Source: JBQLZQ01 sp052168355
Lineage (GTDB): Bacteria > Pseudomonadota > Alphaproteobacteria > DSM-16000 > Inquilinaceae
Direction of reading: 5' to 3'
Length of the DNA stretch: 64,000 bases
Assembly (NCBI GenBank): GCA_052168355.1
Contig: JBQLZQ010000059.1
Span: 1-64,000, forward strand
The notes under the pieces were generated by a model that did no database searches, was not told the DNA's origin, and saw only the letters and a list, made by a program, of their open reading frames with translations. Positions 7,435 to 15,684 of the stretch are shown here, in pieces (position 1 is the first letter of the stretch; each line of letters begins with the position of its first letter). Both the position numbers and the translations under genes were made by a program.

Positions 7435-9360
7435 ATGAGTCGCACGACCAGGGAAACCGGGATGGCGCAGCACGAAGCCGATACATCGACGGTCCCGGCG
7501 AGGGAACGCCGGGCGCAGACGCGGCGCGCGTTTCTGCGCGGACTGGCGGCGGCGCCCCAACGGTTTCCGGTTCCGGTCGCCGGTATCGTCCTTCTGTCGC
7601 TCGTGGCCAACGCGGAGATCCAGATCGAGAGCCGGTGGGAGATGTTGTTCGACCTGATGCTCTCGCTGTCCGGCGCCGTCGCGGCATCCGTGGCCGCGAC
7701 CCTGCAGGGCGAACGGGCCGGACGCCGCGACGCCGTTCGGCATGGTGTCGCGGCGGCGGCGATGGCGATCGTCGGCGCCGGGATCTGGTTCGGCATCGCC
7801 CTGAACCCTTATGTTCCATACGCGCTGCTGCTGGCAAGCCTGCTGACGATACCGCTTGCCCCCTATATCGGTGACGAACGCGGCGCCGGGTTCTGGGGGT
7901 TCCAGTGGCGGCTGGCGGCCGCCGGCCTGATCGGGCTGTTGGCGTCGCTGCTTGTGATGGTCGGGCTGCTGTCGATAGTGGCGACCCTGGACTACCTGTT
8001 CGGGATTGAGACGCCGCGGCAGGTGTCCGGCCATATCGTCGCGACCAGTTTCGCCCTGATCGGGCCCCTGTTCGTCCTCGGCTACGTGCCGTCTCCCCTG
8101 CCCCGGACCGATCCGACCGGCGATATGAGGCCCGTTCCCGGCCTTCAGGTGATGACCGATTTCGTCGCGGTCCCCCTGATCGTCGTCTACGCCCTGGTCC
8201 TGCACGTCTACGCGCTCAAGATCGCGATCACCGGCATCGTTCCCGACAACGAGATCGGCAGGCTGGTGTTGCTGTTCTCGCTGAGCATCGTGGGCCTGCG
8301 CGTCATCCTGCCCCCCGGCGCGGTGTTCAGCGGCCTGCCGGGGCGGCTGTTCGCGTCCTTCTGGCCGGGTCTGCTGGTCGTGCCGCTGGGGCTTTTGGCG
8401 CTGGCCGTCGCGCTGCGCATTCAGGCCCATGGGGTCACGCCGCCGCGGTACGGGCTGGGACTGTTCGCCGGCGTTGTCGCGCTGATGATGCTGGCCCATC
8501 TGGTTCCGCGCCTGCGTGGAGACTTGAGGCTCATATCCGGTCTGGCGGCGATCGCCATGCTGGCCGCCAGCATCGGTCCCTGGGGCGTGACCGCGGTCAC
8601 GGTCGACAGCCAGCTGTCGCGGCTGGAGAAGCTTTTGACCGACGCCGAGATCCTGCGCAACGGCAGGGTCGTGGAGGGCCCGCCCCTGCCTCAACGCGAC
8701 AGAGACGCCGTGCGGTCGGTCCTGGTCATGTTGGCGGACAATCGCGGGCTGGACCGGGTTCGGCCGTGGTTGGAGGGCCAACCCGACGATCCCTTCGCGA
8801 CAGCCGATGCCGGTCTCCGTCCAAGCTCCCGGAGTGCCGAGCGCGTTGCGCGACTTGATCTGCTCGGACGTGTGGAGTTCGCCCTGACCGGGGCGTCGGA
8901 CGCACTATCCGGGGAGACGCTCGCGCCGTTACGGCAATACGAGTTGACGTCCGGTACCGCCGTCGTCCCGATGGACGTCTATGACGTTCTTGTCGCCAAC
9001 CTTCCCTGGCAGGGCGCCGGACAACGCACGATCACAGCGGGATCCTTGAGCCTGACCGTGACGACGGAGTCCGACCGGATCAGCCTGGCGCCTTTAGGCG
9101 GGGACGCCATTTCCTTTTCGATGCAGGATCGGTTGCCGCCGCCGATGGAGGCGGATACCGACACCCCGTTCACCCCACTGGCCCCTGAGGCGCAATTGAT
9201 CGAGCCCGGCCTGGTGGAACTGACATCGCTCGACGGTCGACGCATAGGGCTGATCATCGACGAGTTGACGGTGATCGTTCACGCCGGACGCATGACGATA
9301 TCGGAGGGACAGTTCGACCTTCTGCTGCGCAGCGAGGACTGGCTGCCGTCCGGCGAGTGA
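7435..9360 (+). CDS. DUF4153-type polytopic membrane protein
   Basis: A 641-residue protein with a short charged N-terminus followed by about twelve hydrophobic segments up to residue ~385, then a ~250-residue soluble C-terminal part. The membrane half matches DUF4153, a family of unknown function. The C-terminal half is rich in short beta-like segments and would lie outside the membrane; I do not recognise it. The alternative start Met10 at 7462 is possible. It stands alone, 117 bases after the dehydratase and converging on the cyclase gene with only 10 bases between stops. The intergenic region 7318-7434 shows a GTATAC near 7420, a possible -10. No function can be assigned. Confidence 0.75.
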   Translation: MSRTTRETGMAQHEADTSTVPARERRAQTRRAFLRGLAAAPQRFPVPVAGIVLLSLVANAEIQIESRWEMLFDLMLSLSGAVAASVAATLQGERAGRRDAVRHGVAAAAMAIVGAGIWFGIALNPYVPYALLLASLLTIPLAPYIGDERGAGFWGFQWRLAAAGLIGLLASLLVMVGLLSIVATLDYLFGIETPRQVSGHIVATSFALIGPLFVLGYVPSPLPRTDPTGDMRPVPGLQVMTDFVAVPLIVVYALVLHVYALKIAITGIVPDNEIGRLVLLFSLSIVGLRVILPPGAVFSGLPGRLFASFWPGLLVVPLGLLALAVALRIQAHGVTPPRYGLGLFAGVVALMMLAHLVPRLRGDLRLISGLAAIAMLAASIGPWGVTAVTVDSQLSRLEKLLTDAEILRNGRVVEGPPLPQRDRDAVRSVLVMLADNRGLDRVRPWLEGQPDDPFATADAGLRPSSRSAERVARLDLLGRVEFALTGASDALSGETLAPLRQYELTSGTAVVPMDVYDVLVANLPWQGAGQRTITAGSLSLTVTTESDRISLAPLGGDAISFSMQDRLPPPMEADTDTPFTPLAPEAQLIEPGLVELTSLDGRRIGLIIDELTVIVHAGRMTISEGQFDLLLRSEDWLPSGE

Positions 9361-9370
9361 CCGGCGCGGG

Positions 9371-10438
9371 TCAGTTGCCGGCCCCGCCGGCCGCCAGAAA
9401 ACGCGCCCTTGCGGCCGGGTCGTCGATATGAGCCGCCAGCCGGCGGTAGAGGTCCTGTCGGTCGCGGGCCTGGGCCGCGGTCTTGGTCACCAGGAATTTG
9501 GCGAGCGGGCCCAAATGGTCGGCCAGCAGGCGTTCCGCCTGCCGCCGGTCCTCCTCGGCGATCGGGGCTTGCGCCGCATCGTCGGCCGGGGCGCCAGCCA
9601 AGGGCATCGCGGCGGGCGCGGTCGGCGCGGCGCCAGCTTCGGCCAGAAAGGCCGCCCGGTCCGCCTCGTCGGGAACGCAGGCGGCCACGGTCTCGAAAAA
9701 CTGATGCCGGCTGACGGCGGTATCGGCGGCGCGGCGCACCACCACGCGGGCCAACGGCCCGATCCGCGCCGCCAGACGATGCTCGACATCGTCGATGAGG
9801 TCCTGCCCCAAGGCGGTCTCCGCCGCCATGACCGGTTCGGCCGGCTCAGGCGTTTCATCAGGCCTGGCCACCGGGGACGGCGCGTCGAACACGGCGCCAT
9901 AGGAATAGATCTGATGTTCGCGCACATGCTTGTCCTTGCGCGTGCCCAGGAACCGGAACATGCCGTCGCTGTCCTGACGCAGCCGGGCCACGACCTCGTA
10001 ATAAGAGCGGGAGACAAGGATCTCCCCCTCCGCCGCGAAGCTCATCACCCGCTGGGCGACGTTGATGCCGTCGCCGATGGCGTTGGGCTGGCCGTTAAGG
10101 TCGGTGACCAGCTTGATCGGCCCCAGATTGATGCCGGTGCGCAGGACAAAGCGCGCTTCGTCATCGGTCTGGCCGGTCTCCCGGTTGACCGCGGTGGCGA
10201 CGAACAGCGCATCCTCGGGGTCGCCCAGGAAACAGATAGCCGCGCCGTCGCCTGTGTCCAGCACCAGCCGATCGGTTTCGGCGAAGTCCGACAAAGCGTC
10301 GCCGATGATCTGGTTGAGCCGCGCCTTCATGGCCAGTTGGCGCGATGTGGGCACCTTGGTGTAACCGACGATATCGACGAAAACGGCGCTGCAGATGACC
10401 GTTCGTCCCGAGGGCACCGGCATTGCCTTGCGCGTCAT
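9371..10438 (-). CDS. class III adenylate/guanylate cyclase with duplicated C-terminal helical repeat
   Basis: A 355-residue soluble protein. The cyclase domain spans about 10-185: metal ligands Asp22 (FVDIVGYT) and Asp64 (DTGDGA), and the conserved NVAQR segment near 126-130 with transition-state residues. It therefore looks catalytically competent for cAMP or cGMP. After a Pro/Ala-rich linker come two related segments of about 55 residues, each with the pattern LGPLA-x-x-(V/L)V and ending in an R-A-x-FL-A helix; these resemble C-terminal modules of some bacterial kinases and cyclases. The gene overlaps the haem-sensor gene upstream by ATGA, so the two are co-translated and probably form a split receptor cyclase. 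Confidence 0.85.
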   Translation of the reverse strand: MTRKAMPVPSGRTVICSAVFVDIVGYTKVPTSRQLAMKARLNQIIGDALSDFAETDRLVLDTGDGAAICFLGDPEDALFVATAVNRETGQTDDEARFVLRTGINLGPIKLVTDLNGQPNAIGDGINVAQRVMSFAAEGEILVSRSYYEVVARLRQDSDGMFRFLGTRKDKHVREHQIYSYGAVFDAPSPVARPDETPEPAEPVMAAETALGQDLIDDVEHRLAARIGPLARVVVRRAADTAVSRHQFFETVAACVPDEADRAAFLAEAGAAPTAPAAMPLAGAPADDAAQAPIAEEDRRQAERLLADHLGPLAKFLVTKTAAQARDRQDLYRRLAAHIDDPAARARFLAAGGAGN

Positions 10439-11307
10439 GGCCCCATCATCTTGATGGCCTGTTCCAGGCTGCGCCGCATGCGATTGAAGGAAATCCCCAG
10501 CTTGCCGATCTCGTCCTTCTTGGTTTCGGGAAACTCCGCGATGTCGAAGTCGCCGGTGCTGACGGCATCGGCGGCCTGGGACAGCCGCGTGATCGGGGCG
10601 ATGATCATCCGCGTCATCATCACGTTGACCGCGAGATAGACGGCCGCGAACACGCCGCACAGCGATAGCATGAAGGTGAGAAACGCGCGGTCGGCGTTGG
10701 CCTGGGCGATCATGGTCGGGACCGAGACGATCTGCGCCCCGACCACCTCGTCGAGCTGCCACCCGAACCCGTTCGATTCGCCGTAGCGCCGGATCATCGA
10801 TGCCGGCGCCGCGGCCGGCGTGCTGTGACAGGTCAGGCAGGCGGGATCGGAAATGCGGATCGGGCTGGCGACATACAGCGACAGGCCGTTCGGCGTCTCG
10901 CGCTGGCCGGACAGGCTTCCCAACCCCGGGTCCTGGCGAAAGGCGTGGATCAGATCGGCTTCCCAATCGGCGGCGCGGTCGCGCGGATTGGTGGGGTTGA
11001 GCGTCGCTTCCTTGTAGATGTAGCCGCGATAGTCCTCCGACAGCCGCGACAGGGCTTCGGTGGCGGCGTAGGCCGGAACCGTTTCCGGCAGGAATTCGTC
11101 GGCCAGCTTGTCGGCCAGGTGGGGCCGTACCTTCTCCACCGTATAGCTGCGCACGGCGCCGGCGGCCTCGATCATCAGATTGGCGCTGTGAATCACCTCG
11201 GCCTGCGCGTTGCGCTGCAGCAGATCATAGGACACGAGGCCCGAAACCAGCAGTCCGGCGAGAAACACCGCCGTGAGAACCAGATTGAATCGAAGGCGCA
11301 AGCTCAT
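10435..11307 (-). CDS. haem-binding (Tll0287-like/DUF3365) periplasmic sensor with HAMP domain
   Basis: A 290-residue membrane protein: TM1 at about 8-28, a periplasmic Tll0287-like domain (about 30-200) with a c-type haem motif CLTCH at 157-161, TM2 at about 208-231, then a HAMP linker (about 232-285) and a short tail. There is no output domain within the protein; the class III cyclase gene begins inside its stop codon (ATGA). By family knowledge the domain binds covalently attached haem and senses redox state, gas or small ligands. The pair is likely to regulate cyclic-nucleotide synthesis. Cytochrome c maturation genes are not in the window. Confidence 0.85.
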   Translation of the reverse strand: MSLRLRFNLVLTAVFLAGLLVSGLVSYDLLQRNAQAEVIHSANLMIEAAGAVRSYTVEKVRPHLADKLADEFLPETVPAYAATEALSRLSEDYRGYIYKEATLNPTNPRDRAADWEADLIHAFRQDPGLGSLSGQRETPNGLSLYVASPIRISDPACLTCHSTPAAAPASMIRRYGESNGFGWQLDEVVGAQIVSVPTMIAQANADRAFLTFMLSLCGVFAAVYLAVNVMMTRMIIAPITRLSQAADAVSTGDFDIAEFPETKKDEIGKLGISFNRMRRSLEQAIKMMGP

Positions 11308-11524
11308 GGCACTTTGTTTCCCGCCGATGGGTGCGATCGATTGCCGCGGTCATACAGCAAGATCGTTAGCATTTAAATCGAAATATAGAAACCTCCGATC
11401 GCGGCCGTTCGAGCGATGGTCTAACACTCCGTCGGACGTGCCGGGTATGAACTGTGTCACCTTTTGTCCCGTTTGTCGTTGTGATGAGGCTATCCGAACC
11501 ACGGCATAAAGGGGGAACGGCGAC

Positions 11525-12436
11525 ATGCGCTGGCGCGGCGGAAGACGGAGCGGCAATATCGAGGACCGACGCGGGATGGGCCGCGGGTTCGGGGGCGGGC
11601 GATCCCGAATACCGATCCGGCTGCCGGTCGGACGTGCCGGTCGCGCCGGCGGGATCGGGGGCATCGGCCTGGTCATCGTGGTGGTGGCCATGCTGGTTCT
11701 GGGTGTCGATCCGTCGATCCTGCTGAACGGGTCGGGCGGCCCGGGATCGGGCTTGGGGCCGGCGCCGCAAAGCACGCTGGACCGCGCGACCGAGGACGAG
11801 CTGGCCGCGTTCGTCAGCGTCGTCCTGGCCGATACCGAGGACACATGGCACGCCCAGTTCGAAAGCCTTGGCGAAACCTATGTCGAGCCGACCCTGGTGC
11901 TTTTCTCCGGCGCGGTGCAATCGGCCTGTGGCTATGCCGGATCGGCGTCCGGCCCGTTCTACTGTCCGGGCGACCAGAGGATCTATGTCGACCTCACATT
12001 TTTCGATGCGCTGGCCCGGCGCTTCGACGCTCCCGGCGATTTCGCCCAGGCCTACGTCATCGCCCACGAGGTGGGTCACCACGTCCAGACGCTTCTGGGG
12101 ATTTCCGGCCAGGTGCGGCAGGCTCAGTCACGAACCGGCGAGGCACAGGCCAACGCCCTCCAGGTCCGCATGGAATTGCAAGCCGACTGCCTGGCCGGCC
12201 TGTGGGCTCATCACGCCGACAGAACCCGGGGAATTCTGGAGCCTGGCGATATCGAGGAGGCGTTGGGGGCGGCCAATGCCATCGGCGACGACACGCTTCA
12301 GCGCCGTACCCAGGGAACCATCGTTCCGGATTCCTTCACGCACGGCACCAGCGCCCAACGGGCCGAATGGTTCAGACGCGGTTTCGAAACCGGATCCCTG
12401 GACGCGTGCGACACGTTCAGCGCCCGGCAGCTCTGA
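11525..12436 (+). CDS. neutral zinc metallopeptidase, YpfJ family
   Basis: A 303-residue membrane-anchored protein: an Arg/Gly-rich cytoplasmic N-terminus, one transmembrane segment (about 45-62), then an exported peptidase domain. The zinc motif is HEVGHH (His181, Glu182, His185), with a downstream glutamate/aspartate block ELQADCLAGLW (217-227) that supplies the third ligand. Cys pairs (135/147, 222/295) could form disulfides. The family (PF04228) is widespread but its substrates are unknown. The ATG at 11525 follows AAGGGGG; the 217-base gap to the divergent sensor gene is AT-rich around 11370-11400 and probably holds both promoters. Confidence 0.85.
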   Translation: MRWRGGRRSGNIEDRRGMGRGFGGGRSRIPIRLPVGRAGRAGGIGGIGLVIVVVAMLVLGVDPSILLNGSGGPGSGLGPAPQSTLDRATEDELAAFVSVVLADTEDTWHAQFESLGETYVEPTLVLFSGAVQSACGYAGSASGPFYCPGDQRIYVDLTFFDALARRFDAPGDFAQAYVIAHEVGHHVQTLLGISGQVRQAQSRTGEAQANALQVRMELQADCLAGLWAHHADRTRGILEPGDIEEALGAANAIGDDTLQRRTQGTIVPDSFTHGTSAQRAEWFRRGFETGSLDACDTFSARQL

Positions 12437-12444
12437 CCCCCATG

Positions 12445-12479
12445 AAAAGGGCGGCGGACTCCCTATGGCCGCCGCCCTT
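12445..12479 (-). terminator. hairpin terminator between convergent genes
   Basis: An 11-bp perfect stem (AAGGGCGGCGG 12447-12457 and CCGCCGCCCTT 12469-12479). Read on the minus strand it ends in CTTTTC, so it best serves the small membrane protein gene; the weak T-tract on the plus side may also help the peptidase gene. Confidence 0.6.
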
Positions 12480-12527
12480 CCAAGCCCGGTACCGGGTTTT
12501 CGATCGTCGACCGATCGGCCGGGCGCC

Positions 12528-12815
12528 TTAGTTTGCCGTGTTGTTGGCGTCCGCGGGCTCGACGCTGATGGTGGGAACCGTCACGGTTTCCTCTTCCACG
12601 GTCACCTCTACGTCGGGGACCAGAACTTCCCTTTCCTCCGTGCCGACCTCGACGTCCACCGTATCGACATCGACTTCCGGCAACTCGCCGGCATCGACGT
12701 CCACATCGACCGTGGGCAGCTCGCCCTCGTCCGTCACATTGATGTCGATCGCCCACCATGCCACCGCGATAACGATGACCAGCGCGACGATGCCGCCAAT
12801 GACTTTTCCGTTCAT
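12528..12815 (-). CDS. small membrane-anchored acidic Val/Glu/Asp-rich protein
   Basis: A 95-residue protein starting at the ATG at 12815, which has AGGAGA eight bases upstream. Residues 5-24 form one transmembrane helix (GGIVALVIVIAVAWWAI). The rest is a strongly acidic tail of about 70 residues in which Val alternates with Asp, Glu or Thr, for example VDVDVDAGELPEVDVD, suggesting extended beta-strand repeats. I recognise no domain. The promoter region contains GGAAC-N17-CGTT, the EcfG general-stress consensus, which points to a stress-induced envelope protein. Composition clearly differs from neighbours but GC and reading frame look normal. Confidence 0.65.
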   Translation of the reverse strand: MNGKVIGGIVALVIVIAVAWWAIDINVTDEGELPTVDVDVDAGELPEVDVDTVDVEVGTEEREVLVPDVEVTVEEETVTVPTISVEPADANNTAN

Positions 12816-12859
12816 GTCTCTTCTCCTGTATCGCGCCCTATCGTGGCTCGTTCCCGTCA

Positions 12860-12885
12860 AACGATGGCGCGGCAGGATTGGTTCC
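12860..12885 (-). promoter_or_regulatory. EcfG (general stress sigma) promoter
   Basis: On the minus strand GGAAC (12885-12881) is followed by exactly 17 bases and CGTT (12863-12860), a full match to the GGAAC-N16/17-CGTT consensus of alphaproteobacterial EcfG. The expected start is about 40 bases before the ATG at 12815. Confidence 0.65.
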
Positions 12886-13144
12886 CAGCATCAGCAATCT
12901 TAGGTTCTCGACGCGAAAATAAATGTCGAAGAAGGAGCTAAACAGCGGAAGAATTTCAATTTTATTGCCCGGGAAATCAGTCTCCGGAAATATGTATTCG
13001 TTCTTGTGATGAAGCTAGACATTTCCCGTTGAGAGCATCGACAGCCGGTAAATCCCTTTTTTCCTTGGAGAAGCCCGTTGTTAACCTTAACGGACGCTGG
13101 AGCGGTGCACGCCGTGCCCTCTTCTCAGACGGTCTTCCAGACCG

Positions 13145-13169
13145 GGAACAATCGCGACCCTGCCGTGTT
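13145..13169 (+). promoter_or_regulatory. EcfG-like promoter for the ferritin-like stress gene
   Basis: GGAAC (13145-13149), 17 bases, then GTT (13167-13169); the base before GTT is T where the consensus has C. Spacing and -35 element fit the EcfG consensus. It lies 80 bases before the ATG at 13250. Genes of the YciE/F (DUF892) family are often under this regulon. Confidence 0.5.
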
Positions 13170-13189
13170 TCCATCTTGGTAAACGCGGT

Positions 13190-13209
13190 GGGCGTTATCG
13201 CGAACGCCC
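13190..13209 (+). other. 5'-leader hairpin before the ferritin-like gene
   Basis: A 7-bp inverted repeat GGGCGTT (13190-13196), loop ATCGCG, AACGCCC (13203-13209), located 40 bases before the start codon and downstream of the putative promoter. Its role, mRNA stability or otherwise, is unknown. Confidence 0.35.
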
Positions 13210-13249
13210 CCGGATCGCACCGCACATCACGCTCACAAGGGAGCCCATC

Positions 13250-13744
13250 ATGGCTGTCAAATCGCTGAACGACCTGTTCGTGCACACGCTCAAGGACATC
13301 TACTACGCCGAGAAGCAGATCCTGAAGGCCCTGCCGAAGATGGCCGAAAAGGCCGCCAACGAGCGGCTGGCCGACGCATTCACCGAGCATCGCGAGGAGA
13401 CGGTCGGTCAAATCGAGCGTCTGGAGCAGGTTTTCGAGGTCATCGGTAAGAAGGCGGCTGGCGAGAAGTGCGACGCCATCGAGGGCCTGATCGAGGAGGC
13501 CGAGGGCCTGATGGAGGAGATCGACGATGCCGACACGCTGGACGCCGCGCTCCTGGCCGCCGCCCAGGCCGTGGAGCATTACGAAATCGCCCGCTACGGC
13601 ACCCTGATCGCCTGGGCCCGCCGTCTGGGGCAGGACGAGGCCCGCGACCTGCTGGAGGAAAACCTGAAGCAGGAAAAGAACGCCGACGAACTGCTGACCG
13701 ACATCGCCACGGACGAGGTCAACGCCGCATCCGCCGCCGCGTAG
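13250..13744 (+). CDS. YciE/YciF-type ferritin-like protein (DUF892)
   Basis: A 164-residue all-helical protein. The opening LNDLFVHTLKDIYYAEKQIL is the hallmark of DUF892, and the acidic/His residues of a four-helix di-iron bundle recur at HREETVGQIERLE (about 46-58) and EHYEIARYGTL (about 109-119). Family members are ferritin-like stress proteins of unclear enzymatic role, usually induced by osmotic or stationary-phase stress. AAGGGAG precedes the ATG. It stands alone with its own promoter and terminator. Confidence 0.85.
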   Translation: MAVKSLNDLFVHTLKDIYYAEKQILKALPKMAEKAANERLADAFTEHREETVGQIERLEQVFEVIGKKAAGEKCDAIEGLIEEAEGLMEEIDDADTLDAALLAAAQAVEHYEIARYGTLIAWARRLGQDEARDLLEENLKQEKNADELLTDIATDEVNAASAAA

Positions 13745-13763
13745 TTTCGTCGGACGGCAAGGT

Positions 13764-13797
13764 GGAGGCGGTCGGATACGCGGCCGCCTCCTTTTTT
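13764..13797 (+). terminator. Rho-independent terminator of the ferritin-like gene
   Basis: Stem GGAGGCGG (13764-13771) and CCGCCTCC (13784-13791) with a 12-base loop, directly followed by six T residues (13792-13797). Confidence 0.85.
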
Positions 13798-13811
13798 CTC
13801 GAGATCGGGCG

Positions 13812-15548
13812 TCAATAGATGTCCGGGTCGGAAACCGGGTTGCCGAACCCCGTTTCCAGATAGTCGAGGTCGGCGCCCTTGTCGGCTTGCAGGGTGTGGC
13901 GGGCGAACATGTAGCCCCAACCGCGCTCGTAGCGGGGCGGCGGCGGCGTCCAGGCCGCGCGGCGCGCCTCCAACTCGGCATCGTCGACCTCCAGACGGAT
14001 CGAGCGTGCCGCGACATCGACGCTGATCCGGTCGCCGGTGCGCACCAGCGCCAAGGGTCCGCCGATAAAGCTCTCCGGCGCGATGTGCAGGACGCAAGCG
14101 CCATAGCTGGTGCCCGACATGCGGGCATCGGACAGACGCAGCATATCGCGCACCCCCTGCTTCACCAGCTTTGTCGGGATCGGCAGCATGCCCCATTCGG
14201 GCATGCCCGGCCCCCCCTGGGGGCCGGCGTTGCGCAGCACCAGCACCGTGTCCTCGGTCACGTCGAGATCTTCGTCCTGCACCGCCTGCTTCATGGCGCC
14301 GTAAGTGTCGAAGACCAGCGCCGGGCCGCTGTGCTTTAGGAACTTCGGGTTGGCCGCCGCCGGCTTCATCACGCAACCGTCGGGTGCCAGGTTGCCGCGC
14401 AGGACCGCAGTCGCCCCTTCGGCATAGACGGGGTTGTCCAGGGAGCGGATGACATCGGTGTCATGGACCTGGGCATCCTTGATATTGTCCCCCAGGGTGC
14501 GCCCGTTGACGGTCATGCAAGTCAAGTCCAGATACTCATTTATAACTTTTAGAAGAGCGCGCAACCCACCGGAATAATAGAAATCCTCCATCAGAAAGGC
14601 ACCCGACGGCCTGATGTTGGCGACCACCGGCACCTGGCGGGACAGGGCATCGAACCGGTCCAGCCCGATGTCGTGTCCGGCCCGACGCGCCATGGCGATA
14701 ACGTGGATGATGCCGTTGGTCGATCCGCCGATCGCCATGTCGGTCAGGATGCCGTTGACGAACGCGGCCTCCGTCAGGATATCGGAGGGCTTGAGGTCGT
14801 CCCACACCATGTCGACGATCCGCCGACCGCTGGCCGTGGCCATCCGCGCATGGTTGGCGTCGGCGGCCGGGATCGACGCGGCGCCGGGCAGGGTCATGCC
14901 CAACGCCTCGGCGATGCTGGTCATGGTGCTGGCCGTTCCCATGGTCATGCAATGGCCGTAGGACCGGGCGATCCCGGCCTCGATCTCCCGCCAGTCGGCC
15001 TCGGTGATCTTGCCGGCGCGCTTTTCGTCCCAGTACTTCCAGGTGTCCGACCCGCTGCCCAGCGTCTGGCCGCGCCAGGTGCCGCGCAGCATCGGTCCGG
15101 CGGGAACGAAGATCGCCGGTATGTTCATGCTGATGGCGCCCATCAGCAGCGCCGGCGTGGTCTTGTCGCAGCCGCCCATCAGCACCGCGCCGTCGATGGG
15201 ATGGCTGCGCAGCAGTTCCTCGCACTCCATCGCCAGGAAGTTGCGGTAGAGCATGGTCGAAGGCTTGACGATGGGTTCCGACAGGCTCATCGCCGGCAGT
15301 TCGAGGGGAAAGCCGCCGGCCTGCCAGACGCCGCGCTTGACCTCTTCCACCCGTGTCTTGAAGTGGGCGTGGCAGGGATTGATGTCGGACCAGGTGTTGA
15401 TGATCCCGATCACCGGCTTGCCCGACCAGTCGGCCTGGTCGTAGCCCATCTGGAGCGTCCGTGACCGGTGGCCGAAGGATCGCAGATCCGCGGGCCCGTA
15501 CCAGCGGGCGCTGCGAAGCTGGTCATAGGCTTTGCGTCGTTCAGTCAT
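13812..15548 (-). CDS. IlvD/EDD-family sugar-acid (pentonate) dehydratase
   Basis: 578 residues from the ATG at 15548; longer upstream frames lack homology. Iron-sulfur ligand cysteines are Cys59 (INPCHAH), Cys127 (GGCDKT) and Cys200 (GHCMTMG), positions I recall for the [2Fe-2S] L-arabinonate dehydratase of Rhizobium. The length and the DARMSGTSYGACVLHIAPE block place it in the arabinonate/xylonate/gluconate dehydratase branch and not with biosynthetic IlvD. It would dehydrate an aldonate to a 2-keto-3-deoxy acid. It lies 136 bases after the GNAT gene, at the end of the branched-sugar operon. A stretch around 14524-14585 is unusually AT-rich with rare codons but stays in frame. Confidence 0.85.
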   Translation of the reverse strand: MTERRKAYDQLRSARWYGPADLRSFGHRSRTLQMGYDQADWSGKPVIGIINTWSDINPCHAHFKTRVEEVKRGVWQAGGFPLELPAMSLSEPIVKPSTMLYRNFLAMECEELLRSHPIDGAVLMGGCDKTTPALLMGAISMNIPAIFVPAGPMLRGTWRGQTLGSGSDTWKYWDEKRAGKITEADWREIEAGIARSYGHCMTMGTASTMTSIAEALGMTLPGAASIPAADANHARMATASGRRIVDMVWDDLKPSDILTEAAFVNGILTDMAIGGSTNGIIHVIAMARRAGHDIGLDRFDALSRQVPVVANIRPSGAFLMEDFYYSGGLRALLKVINEYLDLTCMTVNGRTLGDNIKDAQVHDTDVIRSLDNPVYAEGATAVLRGNLAPDGCVMKPAAANPKFLKHSGPALVFDTYGAMKQAVQDEDLDVTEDTVLVLRNAGPQGGPGMPEWGMLPIPTKLVKQGVRDMLRLSDARMSGTSYGACVLHIAPESFIGGPLALVRTGDRISVDVAARSIRLEVDDAELEARRAAWTPPPPRYERGWGYMFARHTLQADKGADLDYLETGFGNPVSDPDIY

Positions 15549-15684
15549 GAATGGCCGTTCCTCGTTGTCCCGCGCGCCGGCAGGCGTTTTATCGTTGTGC
15601 GCTTTTATGGCCCACCGAAGCGGTCGGACACAACGGGCGAGCGGTCCCCGCCGCCGGAACCGGCTGCCGGTGGCGCGTCCAGAC

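Larger units (their letters stand above)
12816..13249. other. intergenic region between divergent stress genes
   Basis: 434 bases without a convincing gene. It holds the EcfG-like promoter of the minus-strand gene (12860-12885), an AT-rich stretch (about 12895-13110) with a run of six T at 13057-13062, and a second EcfG-like promoter (13145-13169) plus a leader hairpin (13190-13209) before the ferritin-like gene. A small RNA in the AT-rich part is possible but unsupported. Confidence 0.6.

Noticed and set aside
13029..13268. Possible 79-residue gene before the ferritin-like gene
   Set aside because: It has no ribosome binding site and no recognisable motif, runs into the start of the ferritin-like gene, and contains that gene's EcfG-like promoter.
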